From positions 1 through 40,383 of the forward strand of contig NZ_KE159675.1 of the NCBI RefSeq assembly GCF_000403395.2: a DNA stretch of 40,383 nt, written 5' to 3'. Below are positions 18,211 to 26,488 of the stretch, in pieces. The first letter of the stretch is position 1; each line of letters begins with the position of its first letter. Below the pieces are notes generated by a model that did not search any database, had not been told where the DNA came from, and saw only the letters and a program-made list of their open reading frames with translations. The stretch comes from Anaerotruncus sp. G3(2012) (lineage in GTDB: Bacteria; Bacillota; Clostridia; Oscillospirales; Ruminococcaceae). The translations under genes and the position numbers were made by a program.

Positions 18211-18683
18211 CGTGACAGCCCCCTTTCCTTGATTTTCTCCTTGGCCTGCTGGCTGCTTCTGGCCGCTGCCTTTTCTTTCAGGACGGAAAGGGTCTTTCGG
18301 ATGGAGGGGCGTTCCTGCTGTTTGAGCTTCTTGGCCGTAAACTCCTTAAACGCCTGTTCCAGATTGTCCGCCTGCTTGGATTTGAAGATCACGATATACC
18401 GGGGCGGATGGGTAGTGCGGTCTTTCCGCAAGGTAAAATCAATGTCGTATTTCTTGGCGCAGGGCTTAAATAAGCCAATGTTGGCGTCGGTGATCTCAAT
18501 GTTGGACAGGGCGGAACCGTCCTTTTTGAGCTGCCGTAAGCTCTGCTGGCCGTGATGGGCCTTGCCCGTCCCTTTCTGCCGGGCGGCCAGATATTTTCGG
18601 ATGGCCGCTTGCAGCACTTGGGCGGTGAGCTTGCCCGTCTTAACCGCTAACGCTATGGTTTTCTGGTCTACTTCTTCCTGCAA
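18207..18683 (-). CDS. pcfB: PcfB family protein (DUF3801), ICE 1
   Basis: A 158-aa accessory protein. In the enterococcal pCF10 system PcfB is a soluble accessory factor acting with the relaxase and coupling protein. A helical N-terminal half (KTIALAVKTGKLTAQVL) and a basic C-terminal tail rich in Lys/Arg/Gln are visible. Start is TTG at 18683 with AAAGGAGG eight bases upstream. It is coupled to virD4 by a 4-nt overlap. Confidence 0.85.
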   Translation of the reverse strand: MQEEVDQKTIALAVKTGKLTAQVLQAAIRKYLAARQKGTGKAHHGQQSLRQLKKDGSALSNIEITDANIGLFKPCAKKYDIDFTLRKDRTTHPPRYIVIFKSKQADNLEQAFKEFTAKKLKQQERPSIRKTLSVLKEKAAARSSQQAKEKIKERGLSR

Positions 18684-18725
18684 CTGCTATCCCTCCTTTG
18701 GAAAGTCAGCAGGCAGGCGGATGGC

Positions 18726-18938
18726 TTAAATCCGCACCCACAGGCCGGAGAGGTCGTCGGCATGGATTCCCACCAGATACCAGTTCTCGGCCATTTCAAT
18801 GCGGGTCGGCCTCCATCTGCCGCCCACCATCACATCAAAAGTTTCTCCGCAGTGCAGGCCGCCGTAATAGTCCGCAAGGTCAAAGCGGATGTCGTAGCGG
18901 TCTGTCTGCTCGTCAAAAATCAAAGCACCCTGTTTCAT
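18726..18938 (-). CDS. DUF5348 family protein, ICE 1
   Basis: A 70-aa acidic protein with a compact beta-rich look (RYDIRFDLADYYGGLHCGETFDV, ending LSGLWVRI). This small family is common in Clostridia ICEs between rep and pcfB; function unknown. GGAGG lies eight bases before the ATG. It starts 15 bp after rep and ends 42 bp before pcfB. Confidence 0.75.
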   Translation of the reverse strand: MKQGALIFDEQTDRYDIRFDLADYYGGLHCGETFDVMVGGRWRPTRIEMAENWYLVGIHADDLSGLWVRI

Positions 18939-18953
18939 AGGGTCGTCCTCCTT

Positions 18954-20081
18954 TCAGATTTTGCCTGTGTTCATGTCATGGGCCACCAGCGCCGTGTAAT
19001 AGCCGTTGATGGTGCTTGGGGCGTTGAACAGAACCGCCAGCAGGTATTTTTTGATGTTCCGTATTTCCGTGGTGTTTTTGCTGATACAGTCAAAGACAAA
19101 CTCAATGTGAGAGCTGTTCAGTTTCATCAGCTTGGATTTCACCAGCTCGGCGGGGTAATCGTCCCCGGCAATGCGGATGGTCTTTCGGGCGCTGCATACG
19201 GTTTCCACCAGCAAGTCCACGATCTCGTCCAGCATATCCCGGTCAATCCCCTTGGCGTACTGGCAAAGGTGTTCATACTCGATGTTGTCCTTGATGATCT
19301 CCCGATAAATCTCTACGGCGCTCTGTGATTTCGCTCCCGTTCCTTTCCGTTCCGGCGGCGCAGCCGCTTCTTCCCCCAAAGGAGAGGGAGGGGAAAGGAT
19401 AGGAATGGAATCGGTATTTGATCCATCTGTAATTGATTTGTCTTTACTTGATCTATCTTTATTTAATTGCGTTGGTTTTTCCTGCGTAGGCTTTTCCTGC
19501 GTTGGATTATCCAATGTTGGATTTTCCAATGTAGGTGAATCCGGCACAGGCTGGGGCTGTTCGTAAATGATGTAATCAACCCCGCGCAGGCGGCCTTGGC
19601 TGTCACGCTCACGGGAACGCACGATATAGCCCGCCTGTTCCAGCTCCTTAACCGCCGCCCGGATCGCGTCGATCTGCTCCCGGTTGATAAGGGACAAGCC
19701 TTTCAGCGTAAAATCCCAATCCTCCGGCAAGGACAGCATTTGCGACAGCAGCCCCTTGGCTTTCAGGGACAAGTCCTTGTTCCGCAGGTGGTGGTTGGAC
19801 ATCACCGTGTAGCCCCGGTTTTTCTCCACTCGAAAAACTGCCATCTCGTCGTCCACTCCTTTCACTTGAAATTTCACCGCGCCGTCAAGGGCGGTGAGCT
19901 TGCCCGGCTGGTAGGGACATTCCTCATACACACAAAACTGGTACTTCCAGTGCGGGCGGTAGAAACGGCAGGTGCCGCAGTCCTCCGGCGCTCCGGCCTC
20001 GCCGCTGTCAAAATGATCTGCGCCCGTCCTCGTCTGCATGAGCTGTTCAAAGGCCCGGTCGCTGCCGGAAGTAAAGTACAT
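18954..20081 (-). CDS. Replication initiator protein A (RepA_N-type, DUF6017), ICE 1
   Basis: A 375-aa predicted initiator for autonomous rolling or theta replication of the excised element. A Cys-rich N-terminal patch (CGTCRFYRPHWKYQFCVYEEC) precedes the RepA-like winged-helix region (about 75-180, with YTVMSNHHLRNKDLSLKAKGLL), a Pro/Thr/Gln linker (about 190-225) built from repeated PTQEK/PTLEN units, and a C-terminal DUF6017-type domain (about 265-375). The ATG at 20081 has AAAGGAGG nine bases upstream; a longer reading to 20243 lacks one. It is the first gene of the ICE 1 operon. Confidence 0.88.
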   Translation of the reverse strand: MYFTSGSDRAFEQLMQTRTGADHFDSGEAGAPEDCGTCRFYRPHWKYQFCVYEECPYQPGKLTALDGAVKFQVKGVDDEMAVFRVEKNRGYTVMSNHHLRNKDLSLKAKGLLSQMLSLPEDWDFTLKGLSLINREQIDAIRAAVKELEQAGYIVRSRERDSQGRLRGVDYIIYEQPQPVPDSPTLENPTLDNPTQEKPTQEKPTQLNKDRSSKDKSITDGSNTDSIPILSPPSPLGEEAAAPPERKGTGAKSQSAVEIYREIIKDNIEYEHLCQYAKGIDRDMLDEIVDLLVETVCSARKTIRIAGDDYPAELVKSKLMKLNSSHIEFVFDCISKNTTEIRNIKKYLLAVLFNAPSTINGYYTALVAHDMNTGKI

Positions 20082-20118
20082 AGGCGGTCGCCTCCTTTCT
20101 GGTTTTGGGCGCAAAAAA

Positions 20119-20159
20119 GCGGCGTCCTGATCTCCCCAAAGGGGAAAAGAGAACGCCGC
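20119..20159. repeat. Nested inverted repeat in the rep leader
   Basis: GCGGCGT (20119-20125) pairs with ACGCCGC (20153-20159) around an inner CCCC-AAA-GGGG hairpin (20134-20144). It is 38 bp upstream of the rep start, within its likely 5' leader, and could control initiator synthesis. Confidence 0.6.
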
Positions 20160-20250
20160 CGTTTGCGGTGTCGTATTCGATTTTCGATGTGTCACTATTT
20201 GGGCGGTGGGCTTCACGGGAGGCAGAAGCGTGTCAAAGCTCAATCCGAAA

Positions 20251-20269
20251 GTAGTAAATCGGTAGTAAA
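20251..20269. repeat. Direct repeat upstream of rep (iteron or operator candidate)
   Basis: GTAGTAAA occurs at 20251-20258 and 20262-20269, an 11-bp period or about one helical turn. Two copies are too few to call an origin. Confidence 0.45.
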
Positions 20270-20293
20270 TTCAGTTCTTATATCCCGTGAAAT

Positions 20294-20315
20294 GCCCGTA
20301 TTTCCGGGCTTTTTT
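20294..20315 (+). terminator. Plus-strand terminator-like hairpin
   Basis: GCCCG (20294-20298) pairs with CGGGC (20305-20309) and six T follow on the plus strand. No plus-strand gene lies upstream, so it would end an antisense or small RNA opposite rep, or is a remnant. Confidence 0.5.
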
Positions 20316-20483
20316 GAGATAATCAGAGTTGTTCAACCAAAAAGAAAAGAAGCGCCGCCACCGGACCATGTTGATCCGATGACGGCGCTCCCATTTTGTC
20401 TAGATGTGAAAATCCGGCGTTTTCCCTATGAAGAAACACCTTGCCGCCCCACACGGGAAATCATACTGCCCCTACACAGAAAA

Positions 20484-20500
20484 GCCGCCACAGGCGGTTT
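20484..20500 (-). terminator. Terminator of the ICE 2 antirestriction operon
   Basis: On the minus strand ACCGCC-TGT-GGCGGC is followed by TTTT, 19 bp after the last ICE 2 gene. The same hairpin also has a T-run on the other strand, so it may work both ways. Confidence 0.6.
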
Positions 20501-20518
20501 CTTCACCCATTTTAAACC

Positions 20519-20695
20519 CTAATTCCCGCGTTTTTTGGAACGGAGGGAAAGATAGTGCGGACAGGACAACACCACCGCCCGGAAACTTTGCTTGCAGGGA
20601 TGGACACAGCCCTTGCATAGCTTGTTATACTGGCGTCTGCCGTTCTCGCTCAGGAAGAACGCCCATTCCAGCCGCCATTTCTTGCTCCGGCTCAT
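20519..20695 (-). CDS. Small Cys-rich conserved protein, ICE 2
   Basis: A basic 58-aa protein beginning MSRSKKWRLEWAFFL with CKGC, a further HPC and SCPHY, a possible zinc-binding set. I do not know the family. It overlaps the antirestriction stop as ATGA and is followed by a terminator, so it is the last gene of that operon. ICE 1 would have its counterpart beyond the left window edge. Confidence 0.65.
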   Translation of the reverse strand: MSRSKKWRLEWAFFLSENGRRQYNKLCKGCVHPCKQSFRAVVLSCPHYLSLRSKKRGN

Positions 20696-22350
20696 AAGTC
20701 GCCCAGCTCCGGGGGCTTCTTCTGCGGGGCAGGCTTGTCCGGGCTTTTCCGTTCCGCGCACTTCCGTTTCGCGTCCTCCAGCCGCTCCCGGATGGAAGGC
20801 TTTTTCTCCGGCGTGGTCCTGCGCGCCTCGGCCTGGGCTTTCTCCAGTTCCTCCCCGCGGCGGCCGTTGTTGATGATCCCGTCGATCATGCCGTAGTCAT
20901 CCTCCAGGGTCATTTCCGCCGTGCGCAGCGGGTTTTCCGGCTCCACGGGGACAGACACGATCTGCCCGTTGATGCTGGCGAACAGCTCCGGCCGCTTGAA
21001 TTGCTCGGTGTACTTCTGGATCATGTCCGGGGCCAGGGACGCAAAACTCTCCGGTCCCAGGCCCACCACCAGGAAGGTGCCCGCCACAATGTCGTAAATC
21101 TCCCCATGCTCGTCCCGGAGGGAACGGTTCAGGTCCAGTCCGATGAGCTTGCCTTCATCGTTCAGCACCAGCCCCACCGGATCGTCAAACGGATAGGAGG
21201 CGGCAATATCGCCGCCCACCTCCGCTTGCAGCGCATGGAGGCCGGGGTCGATCTCCTTCACATAGGGTTCCTTCATGGGCTCCACCACTAGGACAGTCAA
21301 CTTCTCCGGCGCCGCTGGCTGGCCGTACAGTTCCGCTTCATACTCCCGGTTTGCCTGCTCCGCAAAGGACAGCATTTCGTCCACATGGGACTGATCCGGG
21401 TTTTCAATGGCCTCCCGAATCGCCTGGGGGTCCACATCCAGAAATTCCTCATAGCCGGTGGCGTCCTTGAATTTCTCGATCTCCGAAGGCAGATAGTCCT
21501 CCTGGGTCTGCCCCAGGGCGGCCAGCTTCTCGTCCAGGGCGGAGATGTGCCCGGCCATCAGGTTTTCGTAGATTTCTTCCTTCGCCGCGTGTTCCTCCGG
21601 GTGCTCGGCGGCATACTGCGGGTCGTGCTGCCGGAAAAACTCGTCCATATCGTAGGCAAGGTCCATGGCCCATTCCGAAATTTCTTCTTCGGGGATGTCG
21701 TCCTGGAAGGTCATCACCCGGTATTCCTCCGGGATGCTGCCGCGCTCGCCATCGTAATACTCATGGAAGCTGTCCCCGGTGTCCCGCACATAGCCCCGGT
21801 CGGTGAACTGGCCGCTTTCCTCCAGGGCGATGTCCCGCCCGTAGGCTTCATAGTCGATGTAGTTGCGCAGATGCTCCGGCACCTGCATGGCATCCAGTTC
21901 CTCGATGTAATATCGTCCCAGATCGTCGTGGTCGTGGATGTCGGGGTAAATATCGTAGCAGTCCAGGTTCTCCGTCAGGTTGATAAGCTCCTGGATGCTG
22001 CCCGTGTGGTCGCCGATCTCCATGGCCGCCTGGAACCGCTCATATTCATCCTGGCTCATATCGTCCAGCTTGGAGGCCAGGTAGTTCAGCTCGTCCAGGT
22101 TGGCATACTCACCCAGCAAGTCATAGAGGCCGTCCACATAGCAGTCGTAGTCCGTGATGAACCATTCCTCATAGGTCTGCCCGAAGTCATCCTTCGCGCC
22201 GATCCCGATGCGCTCAAAGACCTTCTTCAGTTCCTCCGCCGTGGTGGGGAACTTCACCCACTCGCCCACAAGGGCGCCCTCGTTGTACTTGCCCAAGTTG
22301 GTGATGAAGGCGGCAAAGGGATAATCTTTGTCATAGTCATAATGGGGCAT
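20692..22350 (-). CDS. ardA: Antirestriction protein ArdA with C-terminal extension, ICE 2
   Basis: ArdA proteins mimic B-DNA and block type I restriction enzymes when conjugating DNA enters a cell. Residues about 12-215 are a full ArdA domain (AAFITNLGKYNEGALVGEW, then the very acidic YDIYPDIHDHDDLGRYY). About 330 further residues include an acidic helical part, a domain around 340-490 and a charged tail with PSIRERLEDA near 520. At 552 aa it is more than three times a simple ArdA (about 165 aa). AAGGAGG lies seven bases before the ATG. It follows the 179-aa gene after 12 bp. Confidence 0.88.
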   Translation of the reverse strand: MPHYDYDKDYPFAAFITNLGKYNEGALVGEWVKFPTTAEELKKVFERIGIGAKDDFGQTYEEWFITDYDCYVDGLYDLLGEYANLDELNYLASKLDDMSQDEYERFQAAMEIGDHTGSIQELINLTENLDCYDIYPDIHDHDDLGRYYIEELDAMQVPEHLRNYIDYEAYGRDIALEESGQFTDRGYVRDTGDSFHEYYDGERGSIPEEYRVMTFQDDIPEEEISEWAMDLAYDMDEFFRQHDPQYAAEHPEEHAAKEEIYENLMAGHISALDEKLAALGQTQEDYLPSEIEKFKDATGYEEFLDVDPQAIREAIENPDQSHVDEMLSFAEQANREYEAELYGQPAAPEKLTVLVVEPMKEPYVKEIDPGLHALQAEVGGDIAASYPFDDPVGLVLNDEGKLIGLDLNRSLRDEHGEIYDIVAGTFLVVGLGPESFASLAPDMIQKYTEQFKRPELFASINGQIVSVPVEPENPLRTAEMTLEDDYGMIDGIINNGRRGEELEKAQAEARRTTPEKKPSIRERLEDAKRKCAERKSPDKPAPQKKPPELGDL

Positions 22351-22362
22351 AGCGACACCTCC

Positions 22363-22902
22363 TTATCGCTCCGGCGCAGGCTTTTCCCGATGGGTCTGCG
22401 CCTTGCTCTGATTGGCACATTCTTTCCGGCTCTGTTCCAGCCGTTCCTTGATGGAGGGCTTTTTCTCTGTTTGCCTCTCCCTGGGGCGCTCATGTTCCCA
22501 CTCGTCGCCGGAGAGGGTGAGATAGCCTCTACTGGTGAAGCAGCCCTGTTCCTCCTGCATGGCATGGTTGCCGAAGGGAACAGGATCAATGGCGTCCAGC
22601 AGCTCCGGGGGCAGAAGGACGTCCAAATGCTGCGCCAGATAGCGCCAGCCCACGTCCTCCACCTTGCTGATGTTGGGCTCCAGAATGAAATACTCGGTAT
22701 TCGCAGGAAACTCTCGGAACTGTTCCAGGGTGGTCAGTCGGAAGGGAGACTCCTGGACAGCGGCCAGGAGGTCACGGTCCTCCGGGGAAAGTCCGGCAAG
22801 CGCCTGGGCCGCTGCCTCCAGTTCGCTTGCGTCACCGCCTGCGGGGAGCAGCGATTTCAAATGATCCATGAAATTGGGTTCGGTTTTGCTCAAAGACATC
22901 AT
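22363..22902 (-). CDS. Antirestriction-associated hypothetical protein, ICE 2
   Basis: A 179-aa acidic protein. Its central part (YLAQHLDVLLPPELLDAIDP, then QGCFTSRGYLTLSG) resembles the region that follows ArdA-type domains, and its tail carries PSIKERLEQSRK, close to PSIRERLEDAKR in the next gene. It may be a split-off module of the multidomain protein seen in ICE 1. The start is uncertain: ATG at 22902 sits almost on the AAAGG, and a TTG at 22893 is better spaced. The upstream terminator at 22927 separates it from the cargo gene. Confidence 0.6.
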   Translation of the reverse strand: MMSLSKTEPNFMDHLKSLLPAGGDASELEAAAQALAGLSPEDRDLLAAVQESPFRLTTLEQFREFPANTEYFILEPNISKVEDVGWRYLAQHLDVLLPPELLDAIDPVPFGNHAMQEEQGCFTSRGYLTLSGDEWEHERPRERQTEKKPSIKERLEQSRKECANQSKAQTHREKPAPER

Positions 22903-22926
22903 CCTTTCTGAAAATGAGTAAAAGAA

Positions 22927-22956
22927 AAGCAGGAAACCCGGAAAGGTTTCCTGCTT
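22927..22956 (-). terminator. Terminator between the cargo gene and the antirestriction genes, ICE 2
   Basis: A perfect 12-bp stem, AAGCAGGAAACC (22927-22938) with GGTTTCCTGCTT (22945-22956), is followed on the minus strand by TTCTTTT. It is the counterpart of 6305-6333. Confidence 0.75.
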
Positions 22957-22998
22957 GTTGCCACCACCGGCGGCTGCTATTTTGTTGTGGTATGTAGT

Positions 22999-23331
22999 CT
23001 ATCCCTTCAGGTTGTCCAGCGCAGCGGGATTGTTGGCAAGAATTGCGCCGACCGTCTGGCAACTTTCCAATTCAGGACAGTCGCCGCAGGTCGTCACGCC
23101 TTTTTGCAAGGCGCATTGGCGAATACCGCAAAGGCTTTCACAATACACCGTTTTTATCCCATCCACGCGGCAACCTTGACAGTTGATATGCTCCGGCAGT
23201 ATGGGCGCATGATTTAATTCAGACCACAGTTTTGCGGTTTTCTCACGCAATGCCTGATCGTCATTGATTGTTGCAAGATAAGCGTCGCACTTCTCACAGT
23301 CCAGCCCACAGTATGCGATCATATCCCTCAC
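22999..23331 (-). CDS. DUF3795 family protein (cargo), ICE 2
   Basis: A 110-aa cysteine-rich protein with the DUF3795 pattern: AYCGLDCEKCDAY at the N-terminus, then CQGC, CESLCGIRQC and TCGDCPELESC. Eleven or so cysteines suggest metal or Fe-S binding; function unknown. Start is GTG at 23331 with AGGAGG nine bases upstream. It has its own promoter-like site and a terminator behind it, and it occupies the slot that holds DUF523 in ICE 1. Confidence 0.85.
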   Translation of the reverse strand: MRDMIAYCGLDCEKCDAYLATINDDQALREKTAKLWSELNHAPILPEHINCQGCRVDGIKTVYCESLCGIRQCALQKGVTTCGDCPELESCQTVGAILANNPAALDNLKG

Positions 23332-23362
23332 GGCGATTCACCTCCTGGAAGATGTTAGCCTT

Positions 23363-23390
23363 ATTATACAGCAATCCATTACTCTTGGAT
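23363..23390 (-). promoter_or_regulatory. Promoter-like site with dyad for the DUF3795 gene
   Basis: On the minus strand TATAAT (23363-23368) is followed by AAGGCTAAC, close to AAAGCCAAC after the ICE 1 site. TCCAAGA stands 14 bases upstream, inside a dyad ATCCA/TGGAT (23374-23390). The weak -35 hints at an activator. The arrangement parallels 6875-6900. Confidence 0.5.
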
Positions 23391-23419
23391 AGAGCCGCGA
23401 AGGAAGCACAACACGACAC

Positions 23420-25489
23420 TTATTTCTCGATGCGGTAATTCACATACTTCCCGCCGGTATCGGCCAGAACGATTGTCCCGTCATAGGTTTTCCCGGTACG
23501 CAGGGAGCGCAGCCCCTTGACCTTTGCCTTTCCGTTTTTGAGCAATGCGGCGGCGATCTTGACGGTAAAGACCTTTCCACGCTGCTCGAAAAAGTGGTCA
23601 TTCTTCCACATGACAAACTGGCAGGCACGGTCCGAACAGGCGAAGTTCTTCTTGCCCTCGTAGACCGGCTTGCCGCAGCGGGGGCAGAGGCCCACCGTCT
23701 CCTTCTCCGGCTGGAACAGCTTTTGCCCATCCTCGGAAATGTGGGAGTATTTCCGCACCAGCTCCGCCGCCATCGCCTCGATCCCGTCCATGAAGTCCTC
23801 CGGCGATGCCTGGCCCTTTGCCACCTCGTTCAACTGCTGCTCCCAATCCGCTGTGAGCTTGGGAGAGGTCAACAGTTCCGGCAGCACCGTGACCAGGTTG
23901 ACACCCGCCTTTGTAGGGATCAGGTTTTTGCCCTTGCGCTCCACGAATCCGCCGGACACCAGTTTTTCAATGATGGCCGCCCTGGTCGCCGGGGTGCCCA
24001 GGCCCTTGCGCTCTGCCTCGTCCGGCATATCTTCCTTGCCCGCGTTCTCCATAGCCGACAGAAGGGTGTCCTCGGTGTAGGGCTTGGGGGGCGAAGTGAA
24101 GTGCTCGGTGACGGAGGCGGAGACCGGCTCAAAGACCTGCCCCCCGGTCAAGGCGGGAAGGACACCCTCGGTATCTTCATCCTCTGACTTCTCCTTCAGG
24201 GAGGAACGGAACACCTCCTGGATGGCTTGCCAGCCCTGGGAAAGCACCTGCTTTCCTTTTGCCGTGAAAGTGTGGCCGCCGCAATCAAAGGTGGCCGTGA
24301 CCGTCTCATACACAAAAGGCTCCGCTGCCGCACACAGCAGCTTGCAGCAGACCAGCAGAAGAATATTGCGCTCGCCCACAGGCAGCGCAGGCACATCCGC
24401 CTTTTCCAGCTCCAGGGTGGGAATCAGGGCGTGGTGGTCGGATACCTCCTTGTCGTTCACCAGCGCCAGAACATCAGGGAAAAACTCCGGGCAGGCGTCG
24501 AAGGGCGGTACCTGTGCCGCCAGATGCAGAACCACGGAGGCGGTCTCCGCCATGTCGCTCGTCAGATACCGGCTGTCCGTGCGGGGATAGGTCAGCAGCT
24601 TCTTTTCATAGAGCGACTGGGCGTAGTCCAGGGTTTGCTTGGCCGTGTAGCCGAACACCCGGTTTGCCTCCCGCTGCAAGGTGGTCAGGTCGTACAGCTT
24701 GGGCGGTTTCTCCGTCTTTTTCTCCCACACCAGGGATACACACACGGCTTGCTGCCCATCACAGGCATCCCGGATGGTCTGGGCGTCCTCCGGGGAAACA
24801 ATGCGGTCGCTGACCGCCTCGGCTCCCTCCAGCGCCAGCCGCACATGATGATATTTCTCCTTGCGGAACAGGACGATCTTGCTGTCCCGGTCGGCCAGCA
24901 TCGCCAGGGTGGGCGTCTGCACCCGCCCCACATTCAGGGTGCGGTGGTAGAGGACGGAGAACAGGCGGCTCGCATTGATACCAACAAGCCAGTCCGCCTT
25001 TTGGCGGCAGAGTGCCGACTGATACAGGGGATCATAGTTGGCGCCGGGGCGCAGATCGGCAAAGCCCTCCCGGATCGCCGCGTCCTCCATCGAAGAAATC
25101 CAGAGGCGGGAGAAGGGCTTGGAACATCCGGCGGCCTCATAGACCAGCCGAAAGATCAATTCACCTTCACGCCCTGCATCGCAGGCGTTGACCAGCTCCG
25201 TCACATCAGTGCGTTCCATCAGGGAACGGAGGATGTGGAACTGGGCAGCCTTTTCCTCGGACACCACATAGCGGAAGGGGTCGGGCAGGATGGGAAGGTC
25301 CTCATACCGCCACTTCTTGTATCGGTCATCGTAGGCGGCCGCGTCTGCCAGCCCCACCAGATGACCGATACACCAGGAAATTAACCAGTCGCCGCCCTCA
25401 AAATAGCCATCGGCCCTGGATGTGACACCCAGGGCCGATGCGATACTCTTTGCTACACTCGGTTTTTCACAGATCACCAATTTGCTCAA
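23420..25489 (-). CDS. topB: DNA topoisomerase III, ICE 2 copy
   Basis: A 689-aa type IA topoisomerase. It has EKPSVAKSI at the N-terminus, [11 protein letters not shown] near 110, [12 protein letters not shown] with the active tyrosine near 300, and CPRC plus a second Cys pair (about 612-635) as a zinc ribbon. Start is TTG at 25489 with AGGAGG seven bases upstream, overlapping the DUF4366 stop as TTGA. Same gene neighbours as in ICE 1, but the protein is clearly diverged from that copy, so the two ICEs are not a recent duplication. Confidence 0.95.
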   Translation of the reverse strand: MSKLVICEKPSVAKSIASALGVTSRADGYFEGGDWLISWCIGHLVGLADAAAYDDRYKKWRYEDLPILPDPFRYVVSEEKAAQFHILRSLMERTDVTELVNACDAGREGELIFRLVYEAAGCSKPFSRLWISSMEDAAIREGFADLRPGANYDPLYQSALCRQKADWLVGINASRLFSVLYHRTLNVGRVQTPTLAMLADRDSKIVLFRKEKYHHVRLALEGAEAVSDRIVSPEDAQTIRDACDGQQAVCVSLVWEKKTEKPPKLYDLTTLQREANRVFGYTAKQTLDYAQSLYEKKLLTYPRTDSRYLTSDMAETASVVLHLAAQVPPFDACPEFFPDVLALVNDKEVSDHHALIPTLELEKADVPALPVGERNILLLVCCKLLCAAAEPFVYETVTATFDCGGHTFTAKGKQVLSQGWQAIQEVFRSSLKEKSEDEDTEGVLPALTGGQVFEPVSASVTEHFTSPPKPYTEDTLLSAMENAGKEDMPDEAERKGLGTPATRAAIIEKLVSGGFVERKGKNLIPTKAGVNLVTVLPELLTSPKLTADWEQQLNEVAKGQASPEDFMDGIEAMAAELVRKYSHISEDGQKLFQPEKETVGLCPRCGKPVYEGKKNFACSDRACQFVMWKNDHFFEQRGKVFTVKIAAALLKNGKAKVKGLRSLRTGKTYDGTIVLADTGGKYVNYRIEK

Positions 25490-26217
25490 TTCTGGTCCTC
25501 CTGTTCTTTCTGTTCAGGAACGTCCTCGTTTTCGTATTCCTCGTCCTCGAACTCATAGTCGTCCGGGTCGGCGCTGACCTTTGCGCCCTGTTTGGGCTTG
25601 ATGAACTTGATGTAGGCGAAGGCTCCGCCGCCGCCCAGGGCCACCAGCAGCAGGATCAGGACCAGGGCACCGCCGCTGCCGGACTCCTTCTCCGGCTCCG
25701 GTTCAGGCTCCGGCTCCACCTCCGGCGCTTTTCCGGCGCACTCGCTCATATTCACCGCACAGACCGGACAGGCGGTATTCACCGTACCGGCCTGGCATTT
25801 CTCGGCGCAGATACAAGCAGCGGGCTTTTCCTCTATCTGCCCATCTTCCATCAGCGCCATCAGGTCAGCTTCGTCCACCTGGTTCAAGAAGTGAACGGCG
25901 GTCTCCTTGTCCTCGTTTGCCCGGTCGATCAAGATGTAAAAATAGTTGCCCGCTTTCGTGGTCACGGTGATAAGCTGCTTGTCACCGTAATAATCGTCCA
26001 CCAGCGTGGCGTTGCCCTCCGGGGTAAGGGGCTGGCCCTCCGGTTCCATGCCTCCAGTGGCAGGTTCCTCGGTGGGTTCCGGGGTCGTCTCGGTGGGCTC
26101 CCCGGTGTAATAGTCGCCATCCCCGCCGCCCGCAAAGGCGGTGACGGAGAAGGCGGTCATGCACAATACAACCGCCAGCATCGCCGTAAACAGCCGAATC
26201 ACTTTCTTATTCTTCAT
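25486..26217 (-). CDS. DUF4366 / CD1107-family exported membrane protein, ICE 2
   Basis: 243 aa. A signal peptide ([18 protein letters not shown]) is followed by a Thr/Glu/Pro stretch, the conserved core with [20 protein letters not shown], a CICAEKC...CPVC segment and one membrane segment near 185-205. The tail is highly acidic. The core is nearly identical to the ICE 1 protein while the linkers differ. ATG at 26217 has GGAGG nine bases upstream. It overlaps DUF4315 by 11 nt. Confidence 0.88.
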   Translation of the reverse strand: MKNKKVIRLFTAMLAVVLCMTAFSVTAFAGGGDGDYYTGEPTETTPEPTEEPATGGMEPEGQPLTPEGNATLVDDYYGDKQLITVTTKAGNYFYILIDRANEDKETAVHFLNQVDEADLMALMEDGQIEEKPAACICAEKCQAGTVNTACPVCAVNMSECAGKAPEVEPEPEPEPEKESGSGGALVLILLLVALGGGGAFAYIKFIKPKQGAKVSADPDDYEFEDEEYENEDVPEQKEQEDQN

Positions 26218-26488
26218 GGTCACTGTCCTCCGTATCCTCATCATCAGGTTCCGCCGCCGCCTCTGCCTCCATCATCCCATCGGGCAGGGTGATAAGGCCG
26301 CTGGCGTAGGCCTTCAGGAAGGCGGTCAGCTCCTTGTTGTCCATGCGCACCGCCTTGACCATGCGGACGATCTCCAGGTTTTCTTCCTCGGTGAGCTGCG
26401 CCTCCAGTTCCCGAAGGCGCTTCTGCTGGGCGGAGATTTTTTCCTTCGCCTTTTCGATGTCCTTGCGGATTTTCTCAACCGTTGCCAT
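26207..26488 (-). CDS. DUF4315 family protein, ICE 2
   Basis: 93 aa. A coiled-coil N-terminal half ([21 protein letters not shown]), then [13 protein letters not shown] and an acidic tail. Counterpart of the ICE 1 gene at 9869-10126. AAGGAG lies ten bases before the ATG at 26488. Its start lies 14 nt inside the end of the PP-loop gene, so the PP-loop gene has been built into this operon. Confidence 0.85.
   Translation of the reverse strand: MATVEKIRKDIEKAKEKISAQQKRLRELEAQLTEEENLEIVRMVKAVRMDNKELTAFLKAYASGLITLPDGMMEAEAAAEPDDEDTEDSDHEE

Larger units (their letters stand above)
4128..20518 (-). mobile_element. ICE 1, Tn1549/CTn4-like conjugative element (partial)
   Basis: A minus-strand run from the replication initiator (20081) to the truncated antirestriction gene (4077) carries the ordered Tn1549-type set: rep, pcfB, virD4, maff2, trbL, prgI, virB4, NlpC/P60, DUF4315, DUF4366, topB. 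Most genes overlap or sit within a few dozen bases of each other. Relaxase, integrase and attachment sites are not in the window. The upstream boundary is somewhere in 20082-20518 and was not pinned to a base. Confidence 0.8.
20082..20518. other. Junction between ICE 1 and ICE 2, no gene, many dyads
   Basis: No convincing gene occurs in these 437 bp. They hold a cruciform-like repeat next to rep (20119-20159), a direct repeat (20251-20269), a plus-strand terminator-like hairpin (20294-20315), a hairpin at 20351-20389 (AGCGCCG/CGGCGCT) and a terminator for the ICE 2 genes (20484-20500). This is where the start of ICE 1 meets the end of ICE 2. An origin, oriT or attachment site could lie here, but none could be proven. 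Confidence 0.6.

Noticed and set aside
19440-19540. Short tandem repeat or CRISPR-like array
   Set aside because: The repeated units encode PTQEK/PTLEN in the rep linker and have no spacers.
20351-20389. oriT or attachment site at the large hairpin
   Set aside because: Only an imperfect stem is visible; no nick-site consensus or matching direct repeat was found elsewhere in the window.
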